Origin: CAZWCE01 sp964632505
GTDB taxonomy: Bacteria > Planctomycetota > Planctomycetia > Pirellulales > Thermoguttaceae
Assembly (NCBI GenBank): GCA_964632505.1
Contig: CAZWCE010000002.1
Coordinates: 266,157 to 330,156 of the forward strand
Reading direction: 5' to 3'
DNA: 64,000 nt
Of this stretch, positions 8,372-18,621 are shown piece after piece. The position numbers were made by a program, and so were the translations under genes. The notes under the pieces were generated by a model, which was given only the letters and a program-made list of their open reading frames with translations, was not told the origin of the DNA and did no database searches. Every line of letters starts with the position of its first letter. Positions within the stretch are counted from its first letter, which is position 1.

Positions 8372-9736
8372 ATGAAACGCCGCGATTTCATGAAGACGAT
8401 GGGAATTTCTCCTCTTGCCGCCGGCTTGACCGGAAGCGCGGCATGTTCGCAGAGTTCGGCTGCCGCAGCATCGCAGGAACCCGCTGCCGAGGAGATCACG
8501 TGGACACGGAAGATTCCGGTTGCCTACCAGGCCGACATCGCCGTAATGGGAGGGGGCATCGCGGGAGTCTCGGCTGCATGTGCGGCGGCCAAATCGGGTG
8601 CCGAAGTGATTTTGGTCGAAAGGTTCGCCGTCACCGGAGGCGTGCTCACGACCGGAGGCGTTGCGAACTTCTGCGGACAGATGACGGGCCAAGGAGAGAT
8701 TTTCGATGAAATCGTCGCCGCCCTTCGAAAATGGAAGGCCCTGGGGCATGGTGGCAGCACCTGTTTCCACTACGAAATCTTTGCGATCGTTCTTCAGGAG
8801 CTTCTTCAAAAGTACGGCGTGAAAGTGCTCTTGCACACCCGACTGGTCGATGCAAATGTCGAGGAAGATGGAACGATCAAAGAATGCATCGTCTGCGGCA
8901 AGAGTGGCCCTGAAGCGATTCGCGCCCGACAGTTTCTCGATACCACCGGCGACGGCGATTTGGCCCGTTACTGCGGCTTTTCCACGATGAAGGGCGGCCC
9001 GAGTGGTTACCAATTACCGATGTCGATGATGTACTTCATCCGTCACGTTGAGCCTTCGGAGGCTACGCCGCATTTGCCGGAAGGAGTTTTCGATCCGATT
9101 CTGGAAAAGGAAGACCTCCCGATGACGAGTATTTGGCCCGACGGCCCTGGCGGCAACGCCATCAAGATCAAGATCCCCATGTTCGACGCCACCGATACCG
9201 AGAGTCTAACCCAGGCGGAAATCGAAGGACGTCGACGCATGATGGAAGTGCTCGACTTTCACCAACGGCAAGAAAACCGCCCTTGGTTACTGGATCATTG
9301 CAGTCCGATCATCGGCATTCGTGAAGGCTGTCGGATCAGGGGGGATTATGTTCTCCGAGTCGACGATCTTCGGCAGGGCAGGGCGTTCGAAGACGGAATT
9401 GCTCGGGGAACTTTTTATCTAGACGGACACAAACCCGATGATGACAAGCGTACTTACATCCTCCCGAAAGACGAACTGGCCGTTCCGCCCTACCAGATTC
9501 CGCTACGGTGCCTGATTGCCAAGGACAGCAAGAACTTGATGATGGCGGGACGATGCTTTTCCGCGGATCAGCTGGCTCTTTCTTCGGCTCGAGTGAGCAC
9601 CACCGGCTCGATGATGGGACAAGCGGCGGGGATCGCAGCCGCGCAATGCAGCGAGAAGAAATGCAATCCGCGGGATCTCGACCCGGAAGCGATTCGTCGA
9701 ATCATCCTTGAGCGAGGAGGCCAACTCGAAGTCTAA
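8372..9736 (+). CDS. Secreted FAD-dependent oxidoreductase
   Basis: The product has 454 residues. It starts with a Tat-like signal (MKRRDFMK and a hydrophobic stretch; SAAC near 22-25 could be a weak lipobox). An FAD-binding beta-alpha-beta motif follows (MGGGIAG at about 59-65, closing with VERF), then the TGG repeats and the STTGSMMGQAAG segment near the C-terminus typical of the FAD_oxidored family common in Planctomycetes. GAGG lies 10 bases before the ATG. The family includes dehydrogenases acting on uncharacterised, probably carbohydrate-derived substrates; no partner gene fixes the reaction. Confidence 0.85.
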   Translation: MKRRDFMKTMGISPLAAGLTGSAACSQSSAAAASQEPAAEEITWTRKIPVAYQADIAVMGGGIAGVSAACAAAKSGAEVILVERFAVTGGVLTTGGVANFCGQMTGQGEIFDEIVAALRKWKALGHGGSTCFHYEIFAIVLQELLQKYGVKVLLHTRLVDANVEEDGTIKECIVCGKSGPEAIRARQFLDTTGDGDLARYCGFSTMKGGPSGYQLPMSMMYFIRHVEPSEATPHLPEGVFDPILEKEDLPMTSIWPDGPGGNAIKIKIPMFDATDTESLTQAEIEGRRRMMEVLDFHQRQENRPWLLDHCSPIIGIREGCRIRGDYVLRVDDLRQGRAFEDGIARGTFYLDGHKPDDDKRTYILPKDELAVPPYQIPLRCLIAKDSKNLMMAGRCFSADQLALSSARVSTTGSMMGQAAGIAAAQCSEKKCNPRDLDPEAIRRIILERGGQLEV

Positions 9737-9849
9737 CACCGTCTCCACTGAAATGCGTAGACAGGATTCCACCTGCAAAAATCGGCACGAGAGGCATCAC
9801 CGTTGTATTAGGTGCAATCAAAAATCGGAGTGGCGTGAAAAGGGAAAGA

Positions 9850-10317
9850 CTATTTTCCGTTTTTCTTTTCCGCTGATCCTTCTTTGAGCAAATCGAGTTT
9901 GGCCTGTGCCTCCCGCTTTCCAATTCCCCGCAACGAGGCCAGTGTGGCCAACTGTTGCTTCATCGGCCGGCTCAAACCATGTTCCCAATTATAAATCGTC
10001 TGCTGGGAAACGCCCACCAAGCGCGCGTACTCGGCGGCGGAAAAGCCTAAGCGATCCCTTTGAGCCTTCACCGACCGCGGCGAGAAACGAATATCATCGG
10101 CGACTTCCGGATTGGGCTCCGGCTGAGAAATCCGCTTCTTCTCTTGGGATTCGAGGAAGGAAATACGCTTCTCCTGACGAGCAACGATGCGTTTCAGCCT
10201 CGCGATGTCCTGACGAAATCCCGTTACACTCTTCTTGGTCGTTTCCAGCTGCGTCTTCACCTCTTTTTTGGCCAGACGCCGAATTTCTTCCTTAAGGGTT
10301 GCGGCTAGATTGGGCAT
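9850..10317 (-). CDS. XRE-type helix-turn-helix protein with N-terminal coiled coil
   Basis: With the start at 10317 the product has 155 residues; an AGAAAGGA ribosome site supports this start over one ten codons upstream. The N-terminal 80 residues are charged and helical, with coiled-coil character (RLAKKEVKTQ, RQEKRISFLES). The C-terminal part is an XRE/Cro-type HTH: AAEYARLVGVSQQTIYNWEHG. The layout suggests a DNA-binding protein that oligomerises through its coiled coil, possibly with a global or chromatin-like role. It stands alone, with its own promoter, and is followed by no operon partner. Confidence 0.8.
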   Translation of the reverse strand: MPNLAATLKEEIRRLAKKEVKTQLETTKKSVTGFRQDIARLKRIVARQEKRISFLESQEKKRISQPEPNPEVADDIRFSPRSVKAQRDRLGFSAAEYARLVGVSQQTIYNWEHGLSRPMKQQLATLASLRGIGKREAQAKLDLLKEGSAEKKNGK

Positions 10318-10356
10318 GTTGGTATCCTTTCTGAGTGAATTGAACAAACTTCTAAT

Positions 10357-10385
10357 AAGATACTATCTAAATACAATATTTTCAA
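10357..10385 (-). promoter_or_regulatory. Candidate promoter of the XRE-type gene
   Basis: Reading the minus strand, TTGAAA (10380-10385) and TATCTT (10357-10362) are 17 bp apart in an AT-rich stretch, 40 bp upstream of the start codon at 10317. Confidence 0.5.
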
Positions 10386-10953
10386 GGGGGGATTCATTTT
10401 CAAGAATACCGATTGTGGAAAAATCGACTTTCTCTGATTTGATAATCATCATAACCAAAACTTGGGGAAGACCACGGCGCGGTCTCACGGGCTGCACAGA
10501 ACTGCATCGGAATACATATTTCAAAAGTATCCTTTGTAAAAAAAGGGGGAGCGACATAACTCTTCAACCGATCAGATGACCTGCATTCTCAAGAGCAACC
10601 GAAATGAACGACACCTCCTCTTTCGGTTTTCAAACGTCCGAATCAACAAGTTTTCTCAGACCTTCATTTGCTTTTTCATTCATTCAACGATACGATATCC
10701 ATTGAGATTGGATGCGAAGCGAAGATGATGATTCGAGTTGTATCAGATGACCAACAGCACTCCCCTGGAAATTCTCCAGTTGCACGTTCTTTCTGTGAGA
10801 GTGAAACCCAGCCATATCGCCGACTTCTATTTCGCATGAGATACTGTAGAAAACACGTCTGGAAAGAGTCTGTTCTTTTGAACACAGAAACATTTGAAAC
10901 TGAGCGGTATCCAACCATCGCACCGTTTCATCAATGCTTCTTGCAGGAGCTCT
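10386..10953. other. Non-coding stretch between the XRE promoter and a palindromic repeat
   Basis: Several short ORFs on both strands exist here, but none has a convincing ribosome site or recognisable composition, and they overlap each other. I see no other element in it. Confidence 0.4.
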
Positions 10954-11060
10954 ATTGAGCGTCGCATCGATAGTGAACCCCGGGCAAACAGCGAGAGCTC
11001 GGCCTTACGGGCTTCACTGCATGAACCGAGGGTGCCACTATTGATGCGAATATGAATAAA
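10954..11060 (+). repeat. Palindromic intergenic repeat, copy 1
   Basis: This 107-bp unit opens with ATTGAGCGTCGCATC and closes with TGATGCGAATATGAATAAA. The outer arms ATCGATAGTG and CACTATTGAT pair, and an inner stem CCGGGC/GCTCGG (one G-U) encloses GCGAGA. It ends 22 bp before the ATG of the DUF1080 gene, overlapping its likely leader. Copies lie at 18622 and 39317, with short relatives at 23438 and 37268. It may be a mobile palindromic element or a structured leader RNA. Confidence 0.75.
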
Positions 11061-11082
11061 GCCGCTATTTGAGGAGAAAAAA

Positions 11083-11772
11083 ATGAAAAAGATGCTTTTC
11101 ACATTGATGTTTTGTACCTTTTCCCTGGTCTCTCTGGCGGAAACACCGGAGAAATGCAGCCTTTTCGAAGGAGAATCACTCGACGGCTGGACGATTGAAG
11201 GAGGCACCGCTACCTATGAAATCGTTGACGACATGATCGTCGGGACGACGGTCGAGGGAAGCAAAAATACTTTTCTGTGCACCGAAAAAGATTATTCCGA
11301 TTTCGAAATGGAGCTGGATGTTCTGTGCGACCCTGAATTGAATTCAGGCATCCAAATCCGCAGTCATGTCTACCAAAAGCCGACCCCACAAATGTCGAAT
11401 CCCAACCGGATTCGGGAAGAAGGAGAGGTTTACGGATATCAGTGCGAGATCACCGACTCCGAGTCGGGACGGTCCGGAAGCTTTTGGGACGAAGGCCGAA
11501 GGACCAAGTGGCTCAACGCATTACCGGAGAATCCCGAAGCCCGAAAAGCGTTTCGGGAGGGGGAATGGAATCACTACCGAATCCGTGCCGAGGGAGATCG
11601 CATCCAAAGCTGGATCAATGGGGAAAAAATTGCCGATTTTAAGGATGATTTGGATGATTCCGGTTTCATCGGTCTCCAGGTTCACAGTATCCGTCAAGGC
11701 ACCGGTCCTTTTCAAGTTCGGTGGAAGAATATCTACTTGAGCGATCTTTCCGAAAAAAAGTCGGACAAGTAG
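11083..11772 (+). CDS. Secreted DUF1080 (3-keto-disaccharide hydrolase-like) protein
   Basis: The product has 229 residues. A signal peptide (about residues 1-19, ending SLAE) precedes a concanavalin-like lectin/glucanase fold typical of DUF1080: a GESLDGWT segment near the start, SGIQIRSHVY and GYQCEITD in the middle and IGLQVHS near the end. DUF1080 proteins are abundant in Planctomycetes, and some hydrolyse 3-keto-disaccharides or 3-keto-glycosides made by Gfo/Idh/MocA-type dehydrogenases, which are plentiful in this window. The ribosome site GAGGAG lies 8 bases upstream, just after the palindromic repeat. Confidence 0.85.
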   Translation: MKKMLFTLMFCTFSLVSLAETPEKCSLFEGESLDGWTIEGGTATYEIVDDMIVGTTVEGSKNTFLCTEKDYSDFEMELDVLCDPELNSGIQIRSHVYQKPTPQMSNPNRIREEGEVYGYQCEITDSESGRSGSFWDEGRRTKWLNALPENPEARKAFREGEWNHYRIRAEGDRIQSWINGEKIADFKDDLDDSGFIGLQVHSIRQGTGPFQVRWKNIYLSDLSEKKSDK

Positions 11773-11863
11773 TTCGGCGTTCCGCGTGATACCACGGTCA
11801 TGGGCGATGGAGAGAGACCCGATTCAGCAGGGGGCGGCACACGTACGACACCGCCGCCTCGGT

Positions 11864-14800
11864 TCAACGGGCAATCCGGTTCACTGCGCGGACGGTTCGC
11901 GTACGCTCCTCGATTGCCGAGGGCAGATTTCCCTTGTACCAGGCTTTGGCCCGATAATTGAAATCGTAGGGTGTTGGGAGAAAATCGACAGAGGGCTGGA
12001 ACGCGGCCTTGGCATGCCCTGAGTTGAGGGTGCGCGTCGTCGAATGGGGATGCTCATGGCAACCGACACACGATTTTCGTTCACCAGGACGAGGATAGAT
12101 CCAGGTTTTCTGATTGCCGACCACGCGCCGATTGCTGTCGAGCACTTGGAAATGCATCAGTCGGTCGGCGGGCACCTCGACCCGGAAGGAACCGTCGGTC
12201 GCCAGGGGAATCGTCCCCAAAATCCGGGCAAACGTCCCTCCATGATTTTTCCAAACCTCGTGCTGGTTGGTGTGGGTGGAATGCCGCGCGATGACGGGCA
12301 TGCCCTCGATCAGACGAACGTATTTCCCTTTCAACGGCACCTCGGGTTCCTGGGAGGCAAACACACTTGAGCAAATGAACTGCCCGCTATAGGCTCCAGG
12401 GACCGTCACCGTCGGACGAAGAGGCGGAGGGGTTCGAGCCATGACGGGACGCGGTTCGAAATCGGCCTTTTCCGGATCGTTGTAGACCAACTCCAACCGC
12501 TGGTTCTTGGGATCGTAGCAATAGAGGCCCAGATCGACCTCCAAACGCTCCGATTTTTTGAGCGTCGAGGCACAAAGAATCCGCCCATCGGGCAGTGGCC
12601 AAGGTGTGGTGTAAGAACGTTCTCGATAGTCGGCCATCATGTTGATTTCCCGGTCACGGAGACCGTCGACGATCGTCAAACCGGCCTGCGTGGAAACGAT
12701 CAACCGGCCGTCCGGCATCTGCTGTGGCTGCGTCGGCCGCAATACCCGATGCGTAAGAGGGTTTTCCTGGCCGTCGGCGGGCGTGCGGGGGCCGTGATCG
12801 AGGTGCCGCCAATAATGACGCCGTTCCGGACCGTAAAGCACCATGTCGTGCGTTCCATCGGGATAGACCGCGTGGAGCATCAATTCGGTTTTATTGCGTG
12901 AATAGAAAACTTCGAGACGGCTGAAAACGACACGTCCATCGTCGAGAATCGACGGTTCGTTATCGCGGCCGATGTTGGTGGCAATGGGGTGGATCTCCCC
13001 GTCTTTCGGATCCATTGTACACAATACGGTGCATGGGTATCCATGGTATTCATCGCGAATACCGCTCCGGCTGGATGCGAAGACCAATCGACCATCCGGA
13101 AGATAGCAAGGCCCGACATCATGATAGGGACCGAAGGTCAATTGTTCGAGTCCGGATCCGTCGATACCGATTCGGTACATGTGCCACCAGGGATCATCTT
13201 CTGTACGATACGAAAAAACCACTTCTTGGGCATCCCAGGAAAGCTCCGGGTCGGCAACGTACCCTCCTTCGAAACGGGTCAGGGGACGAATCTCTCCATC
13301 GGGACCGGGAGGGGAAAGAAGATAGAGATTTCTACCGGGACGGTAAGCCGGTCCGGAGTCGGTCACCGCATACGTGGAACGCCAGCGATCCGCCTGTTCC
13401 ACGGTCCCCTTGGTATTGGGAATGTCGTTACTTCCCTGAATAAAAAGCAACGTATCGAACGTCGTCGACGACTCGTTTCCGCGAAGAGGCGGCGTTTCCG
13501 CTTTCAATTGTTCTTCCGGGATCATGGGAGCCTGCTCTTCGAGAACGCTCCCTTTTTCCCTGAGTGCATCGCGTGCCGTGTGCCGAATGCAAAAGATCGG
13601 GTGAGATCGGGCGGCCTTCATCAACGCTGCTTCGGCCTGCTCGTTTCCCAAGTCGGCCAGAGCCTGCGCGGCGGCCATGCGGACCTCCGCAACGGAACGC
13701 TCGTCGTTCATCACTGCGATGATCTCGCCGGTACACTCGTGAACTCCGAGCATCCCCAGAGCCCGCAGAAGCCCCTCCCGCCAACGTGGCGCCGGGTCAT
13801 CGTATTCTTCATTCTTGAAGACCGGATTATATCCGAACTCGGCTTCCGCCGGAGCCTTTCGCAAACGCTCTGCAAGAGGCGGAATCGCGGAGTCGTCCCC
13901 GATCCAGCCGAGGGCCTTGGCTGCATTCAAACGCACCCATCCCTCTGGATGATCTAAGAGTAGGACAAGTCGCGGGACATCCTTGGAAGTACGGCAAACC
14001 ACCGGGAGCCAGGACGCGATGCGATCGGCGGCAAACGGGGACCAATGCGACGGGTCCAATGCGACCTCTTTTCGCGCGGGCTGACCTAAAATGATCATGG
14101 CATGTTCGCGTGCTTCCTCGAGGCGCCCGCTTCGCAACATTAAATGGGATAGGATGCGATGGCCGACCTCCGGTTCATAAAGGAAAAAGGTGTCGTGATC
14201 CCCCGGAAGATTCGCCATGAATCGGGGCGCCAGCTCAGCCAGTTTCTTTCGGCTATCCTCAGACTCGATCGGTAAACGTGTCAATGAAAGGGCGATGTAG
14301 TAAGGAGTTTCGAGCATGCGGTCAATGCTCGGGAAGGTCATCTTGTCATCTCGGGGCACCTCGGGAGGGTCGGAACCATCTACCTTTTTTGAAAACCGTT
14401 CATATGCATCAAGCAACGGGAGAACCGCTCGGGAATCACCGAAATCTCCGAGTGCCTCAGCAGCGTAACGCGCCCAGAAAGGGTGCTCAAGTAGTGAGAG
14501 CAGATACCGAAACCCCGCTTCTTCCCGCAAGCGACCGAGAGAGCGGATTCCTGCCCGGACCGCTTGTCGGTAGGATTTCGACGTAACCGGCCGGGGCCCT
14601 AGAATTTCAATGATTTTTCGACTACTCCCGGGGATTCCAAGTACCCCCAGCGACCGGAGACCGCGTTCATGCTTCCACGCCACGGGATCAACATTACGGT
14701 GATCGGAGGGCATTTGCGGATCGGGGGTTTTTTCGACTCCTAATCTCAATTGCTCAAGTACTGTGCGCCGGAGCGGATCCATCCCGACTCCCGGTAGAAT

Positions 14801-15748
14801 ATCGCGAGAAAGAACGTCGGCATTCTCGTGCGCCGCCGACCGTCCGGGCTCTAGGATTTCGACTTCGAAAAAGGTCGTCGGATAAGTCGGATTGACGGAT
14901 CCGCGACTGGTGATGCGGACAAAACGCGCCGTGCGTTCCGGGAATTCAACCTTCAGGCGAACCGGGGTTTTCCCCTCCGCTTCGGCTACCTTCTCGAATC
15001 GCTTGCCATCCTCGCTCACCGCTATTTCATAACCGTTCATGACGAATTGTTCGCTATACTGAACAACGACAACTCCATGGACGGTCCTTATTTTTCCCAG
15101 ATCAATTTGGATCCATTGGGGCGGATCGACATTCTTGGTTTGCCAATAAGCGCCGTCATGCTGTCCGTCGAGGACGACCGCCGGCGGTCCTTTGTAAGTC
15201 GTCGACGCGGTGGCTCGAAAGCCATCAGGGTGCCCCCCCCAGGGAGTCTCCAAGAGCGCGAGAATTTCGCGGGGGACCGCCTGGTGATTCAACTGGATGG
15301 ACCATTGCCGCCACTGATCGCTCTGCTCTTTACGTGTCTTTTCTTCCGCCAGCGCATCATAAGCGAATTCCATTCCGGTCAGATTGCTGAGGGAAACATG
15401 GGCGGCTTGGCGGACAAGCCAGTCCGAGTCATCGAGGCTTTCGATCAGTGGTAGAATCGAGGATCTGCCGCCACACCATCCGAGCGCCATGACGGACTCG
15501 CGTCGGACTTCCGCGGAAGGATCTCCAAGCGCCGCAAGCAACTTTTCTTCGGCAGCGTAACAACGCATCAGACCGAGCGACTCGGCGGCAGAAGCCCGAG
15601 CCGTTGCACTGCTCGAGGCAAGTCGAGTCTCCATCTCTTTCTTCTGTACTTCATAAGGACCGGGGAGGGGAGGATCGTTCTCTTCTGCGAATGTCGAGCC
15701 GAGAAAGCCCCACATGAGGATAAACAATGCAATCAATGGCCATTTCAT
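11864..15748 (-). CDS. Large secreted HEAT / F5-8C / PD40 propeller / HZS-alpha-like protein with CxxCH
   Basis: From the start at 15748 the product has 1,294 residues and begins with a clear signal peptide (MKWPLIALFILMWGFLGSTFA). In order I see HEAT repeats (about 40-150), an F5/8-type C (discoidin-like) domain (about 175-310), more HEAT repeats (to about 780), a TolB/PD40-like beta-propeller (about 800-1080) and a C-terminal region like the middle domain of hydrazine synthase alpha, ending in CVGCH near residue 1225, a possible haem c site. A start at 15877 overlaps the upstream stop as ATGA but would put 43 residues before the signal peptide. Role is unknown; carbohydrate binding and electron transfer at the cell envelope are inferred. 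Confidence 0.75.
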   Translation of the reverse strand: MKWPLIALFILMWGFLGSTFAEENDPPLPGPYEVQKKEMETRLASSSATARASAAESLGLMRCYAAEEKLLAALGDPSAEVRRESVMALGWCGGRSSILPLIESLDDSDWLVRQAAHVSLSNLTGMEFAYDALAEEKTRKEQSDQWRQWSIQLNHQAVPREILALLETPWGGHPDGFRATASTTYKGPPAVVLDGQHDGAYWQTKNVDPPQWIQIDLGKIRTVHGVVVVQYSEQFVMNGYEIAVSEDGKRFEKVAEAEGKTPVRLKVEFPERTARFVRITSRGSVNPTYPTTFFEVEILEPGRSAAHENADVLSRDILPGVGMDPLRRTVLEQLRLGVEKTPDPQMPSDHRNVDPVAWKHERGLRSLGVLGIPGSSRKIIEILGPRPVTSKSYRQAVRAGIRSLGRLREEAGFRYLLSLLEHPFWARYAAEALGDFGDSRAVLPLLDAYERFSKKVDGSDPPEVPRDDKMTFPSIDRMLETPYYIALSLTRLPIESEDSRKKLAELAPRFMANLPGDHDTFFLYEPEVGHRILSHLMLRSGRLEEAREHAMIILGQPARKEVALDPSHWSPFAADRIASWLPVVCRTSKDVPRLVLLLDHPEGWVRLNAAKALGWIGDDSAIPPLAERLRKAPAEAEFGYNPVFKNEEYDDPAPRWREGLLRALGMLGVHECTGEIIAVMNDERSVAEVRMAAAQALADLGNEQAEAALMKAARSHPIFCIRHTARDALREKGSVLEEQAPMIPEEQLKAETPPLRGNESSTTFDTLLFIQGSNDIPNTKGTVEQADRWRSTYAVTDSGPAYRPGRNLYLLSPPGPDGEIRPLTRFEGGYVADPELSWDAQEVVFSYRTEDDPWWHMYRIGIDGSGLEQLTFGPYHDVGPCYLPDGRLVFASSRSGIRDEYHGYPCTVLCTMDPKDGEIHPIATNIGRDNEPSILDDGRVVFSRLEVFYSRNKTELMLHAVYPDGTHDMVLYGPERRHYWRHLDHGPRTPADGQENPLTHRVLRPTQPQQMPDGRLIVSTQAGLTIVDGLRDREINMMADYRERSYTTPWPLPDGRILCASTLKKSERLEVDLGLYCYDPKNQRLELVYNDPEKADFEPRPVMARTPPPLRPTVTVPGAYSGQFICSSVFASQEPEVPLKGKYVRLIEGMPVIARHSTHTNQHEVWKNHGGTFARILGTIPLATDGSFRVEVPADRLMHFQVLDSNRRVVGNQKTWIYPRPGERKSCVGCHEHPHSTTRTLNSGHAKAAFQPSVDFLPTPYDFNYRAKAWYKGNLPSAIEERTRTVRAVNRIAR

Positions 15749-15873
15749 ATCGTTCAGGGGCAACGTCATGGACGAGACCATCCTTTCGTGTTTTTCTCTT
15801 ATTATTCCCGGCGAAGAAAACAGCGACAACGGGGGAAACCGCGTCTCCTGCCCGCCCAAATCCTTATCGAAGA

Positions 15874-18351
15874 TCATCGGTATTCGAACCAGGCAGTCGC
15901 CTTACAGTCTTGATCGGTGGTCAGGCGAATCCAGTGGGCCTGGAATCCTTGCGGAAAACGATGGATGCACTTCTCTCCGGGAGCGACCGTCAATCGCTTC
16001 AGTGGGACGAATCCGGTATGGTCGAAATCGATTTCCAGCAAAAACGCTACCTCTTCGGATGCGTCATGGGAGAGGGTCAGTTCTTTCTGATCGAAGCCCG
16101 TCATCAAAAACGGATCGGATGGATCGCCGGCCTTGACGGGAGTCTCCACCCAAGGGCCTCCCCGGCCAACCGGCTTGCCGAACCGCCAGAGATCTTCAAT
16201 GGAACCGAACCAAAGTCCGTTGCCTTGGCCGTCGACGAAACAATGAGCATCAGGCGAGGCATCTGCACGAACGCCGGAAAGGACCAGAAGCCCGCGCCAC
16301 GAGCAGAAATCGGTGATCAATCGATCATGAGAAGCGATAGGCTTCATCTTGTCGAAATCCGGCGAGGCATTGTCCGCCCCCCGAGGCAATTCGTAGAAAA
16401 TTCCACCAAGGTTCGCCGCGTAGCGTTCCGATTGAATTTCGCGCACCCCTCGGTGCGACACCCGCGTCACTCCAGGCCCCTTGGGGAGACGATATCGGAT
16501 TCCTCGATAGTCGGTCACCACGAGCGAGGCTTCATCTTCTAGATAGTCTTTTTCGAAATCGAACAATTTCTCCATTTTTTCCGTCTGCTCATGAACCTCG
16601 TTCTTTGCCGGATCGAAATATAGACTCGACTTTTTCGTCACCGATTCCGCATCGACCATCAGTTTCACCTCACGGTATCCCACCGGATCGTTCTCACCGG
16701 AACGCACGAGCCACTGCAAGCTGGTGTTGTGCCATGCCGGCCGAACGATCCCGCCGATGCACTTTTCAGATTGATCCACGTGGGCAAGGGTTTGAAAAAT
16801 CTGCTTCTCCTGTTCGGGTGCATTTCGGAGAGAATCGTACAAGAAATACGCGGTGGCGGTACAATCGCGGTCAACGATCACCCGAATCCATTCGCCCGGC
16901 GTTTGCCGGTCGAAAAGATGATAGGCATATCCTTTGGCGTCCTTCTCGCCGGGGGGGACATTGACCTTGACAAGTTCTTCCCACTTGCCGTTTCCCTGCC
17001 GGTCCACCTGAAAAGTGAATTCCACCGACTCGGCGTGATCGTGCATCAGATGCACAATGCGCCGATCATAGCCTGCAAAGAAATAAGGTACCGAAGGTCG
17101 TCCGGCCTCGACGGCGTCCTCTTGCAACGGCCCTCCCCAACCTTGACGGGGACCGAAACGGTGAATCTCCTCCTTGTCACCGAACCAGAGATTCGATTGT
17201 GCCTGGCCGCATAACGGATTGTGCATCATCGACGCTTCGTCGGCACCGATGATCACCTTCCCGCGCCAATAACAGAAATCGGGAACATACCGAAGATGGG
17301 TCGCCATGGGGCGAATGCCGGCGGTCTTCCCGTGACGGAAGTCGATCGGGAAATCGAACATCGTCGCCAACATGCACATCATCGGCTCATGGGGAGCGAT
17401 CTCGCGGATCCGCGGCCATTCGGTATACCAGCCGTGCCGATGATCGAATGCATGACTCCCCTTGGGAAGACGAAATGTGTACCAGTTTCCACCATCGAGC
17501 AATTGCAGTATGACAGAGCGTTTATCCCATCCGATGCTCCAAATGGGGGCTTCGGAATCTGGATTTCCCTCGATACCGCCCGGCCCCGTGACATCGGTGA
17601 ATTGCTTGCGGAGGATGACGTCGAAATCGCGTTTGCCGTTCCATTGCACCAGGGCTCCCGCCTCTTCTCCCTCGGCCGGTCCCCCCACCAACAAATGTTG
17701 ATAGGAGTGGCTGTTTCGCTCGCCGTTGTTGGCGAATACGACGCGGTTCTGGCCGGTGTAGGCCCCCTTGCCGTGCCACCCGGGAAACGGTTTCCGGAAA
17801 AGCCGCTCGACTTCGAGCGTATGGACGTCGACCTCATAGATCGCGCCTTCCATGTCGAAAAAATAGACTTTCTTCTTCGGTTCGAAAAGATGCCGCATCG
17901 TGGCGGTCATTCTGCCCACGAGCTGCTCGACGTCACACACTCGCACGTTTCCTTGGTCGTCGATGAAATATGCTCCCATGATCAATTGCTTCGATTCCCG
18001 ATGAATCATACGATTCGCATGGGTTCCGCCGATACTTTCAGGTCGAATCGTCAGGTTCATTTGCGGATCGACTTGATAAAGCTTGTCGTTGCTGCCCCGG
18101 GTCTTATGCTGAGGATAGCTCAAATACCAGAGATGCCCTGCCCAGGGAACGATCGCCCCCGTCCCAGCCTCTGCATGGGCTTTCTGATCGGCGGGATCGT
18201 CGGGTTGGTTGTGCGTTGAAAGGTGAGGATAAACGCCGCTGATTTTCAAATATCCGGTGGCATCCCAGGCAGTATCGTTCTGCCCCGCTGCCCACAAGGG
18301 GAAGATGACCCAAATCAAAAAAGCCATTGCGGGGATGACACCTCGATGCAT
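15874..18351 (-). CDS. Large secreted protein of unknown function with internal duplication
   Basis: The product has 825 residues with an N-terminal signal peptide (about 1-22). The first part (about 25-330) looks like a beta-propeller, with repeated short strands such as KVYFFDMEGAIYEVD. Two copies of a region of about 145 residues follow at about 359-520 and 682-825; both open with FC[YS]WRG, pass through LWFG and WRFG/HRFG and end with a W[IR]R-D-DCxATA segment. The gene lies upstream of the HEAT/HZS-like gene and touches its longest possible start, so the two are probably one operon. I recognise no named family. A polysaccharide-related role is a guess. Confidence 0.7.
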   Translation of the reverse strand: MHRGVIPAMAFLIWVIFPLWAAGQNDTAWDATGYLKISGVYPHLSTHNQPDDPADQKAHAEAGTGAIVPWAGHLWYLSYPQHKTRGSNDKLYQVDPQMNLTIRPESIGGTHANRMIHRESKQLIMGAYFIDDQGNVRVCDVEQLVGRMTATMRHLFEPKKKVYFFDMEGAIYEVDVHTLEVERLFRKPFPGWHGKGAYTGQNRVVFANNGERNSHSYQHLLVGGPAEGEEAGALVQWNGKRDFDVILRKQFTDVTGPGGIEGNPDSEAPIWSIGWDKRSVILQLLDGGNWYTFRLPKGSHAFDHRHGWYTEWPRIREIAPHEPMMCMLATMFDFPIDFRHGKTAGIRPMATHLRYVPDFCYWRGKVIIGADEASMMHNPLCGQAQSNLWFGDKEEIHRFGPRQGWGGPLQEDAVEAGRPSVPYFFAGYDRRIVHLMHDHAESVEFTFQVDRQGNGKWEELVKVNVPPGEKDAKGYAYHLFDRQTPGEWIRVIVDRDCTATAYFLYDSLRNAPEQEKQIFQTLAHVDQSEKCIGGIVRPAWHNTSLQWLVRSGENDPVGYREVKLMVDAESVTKKSSLYFDPAKNEVHEQTEKMEKLFDFEKDYLEDEASLVVTDYRGIRYRLPKGPGVTRVSHRGVREIQSERYAANLGGIFYELPRGADNASPDFDKMKPIASHDRLITDFCSWRGLLVLSGVRADASPDAHCFVDGQGNGLWFGSIEDLWRFGKPVGRGGPWVETPVKAGDPSDPFLMTGFDQKELTLSHDASEEVAFLLEIDFDHTGFVPLKRLTVAPGEKCIHRFPQGFQAHWIRLTTDQDCKATAWFEYR

Positions 18352-18621
18352 GATTCCCTCCTGTTCACTTCCAGTGGAAAATAGGTCAATGCGAAAAATC
18401 CTTTGCGATGGTCCGATTTCCCAATTATACCTTTTGTGTCATCGGCTGTCTATCAAACCGTCCTCGAGAAACCAAAATCCATAAGGCAACTTTTTCTCCG
18501 GTCCGTCTCCTTCAGTCATTGACCAAGGAACCTTCAGACTTCCTCCAAAAGATTGATCCCCGGGGAATCCCGATGAGATGAATTTGCTTCGCCGGATCAA
18601 ATCCGATATATTCACGATCAT
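18352..18621. other. Divergent intergenic region, left of repeat copy 2
   Basis: Together with the repeat and the stretch to 18907 this is a 556-bp gap between divergent genes. No convincing ORF was seen; promoters for both neighbours must lie here, but I cannot place them with confidence. Confidence 0.4.

Noticed and set aside
10954..11060. Palindromic repeat read as an integron attC site
   Set aside because: Length and folded shape are similar, but the GTTRRRY/RYYYAAC core sites are missing and no integron integrase is in the window.
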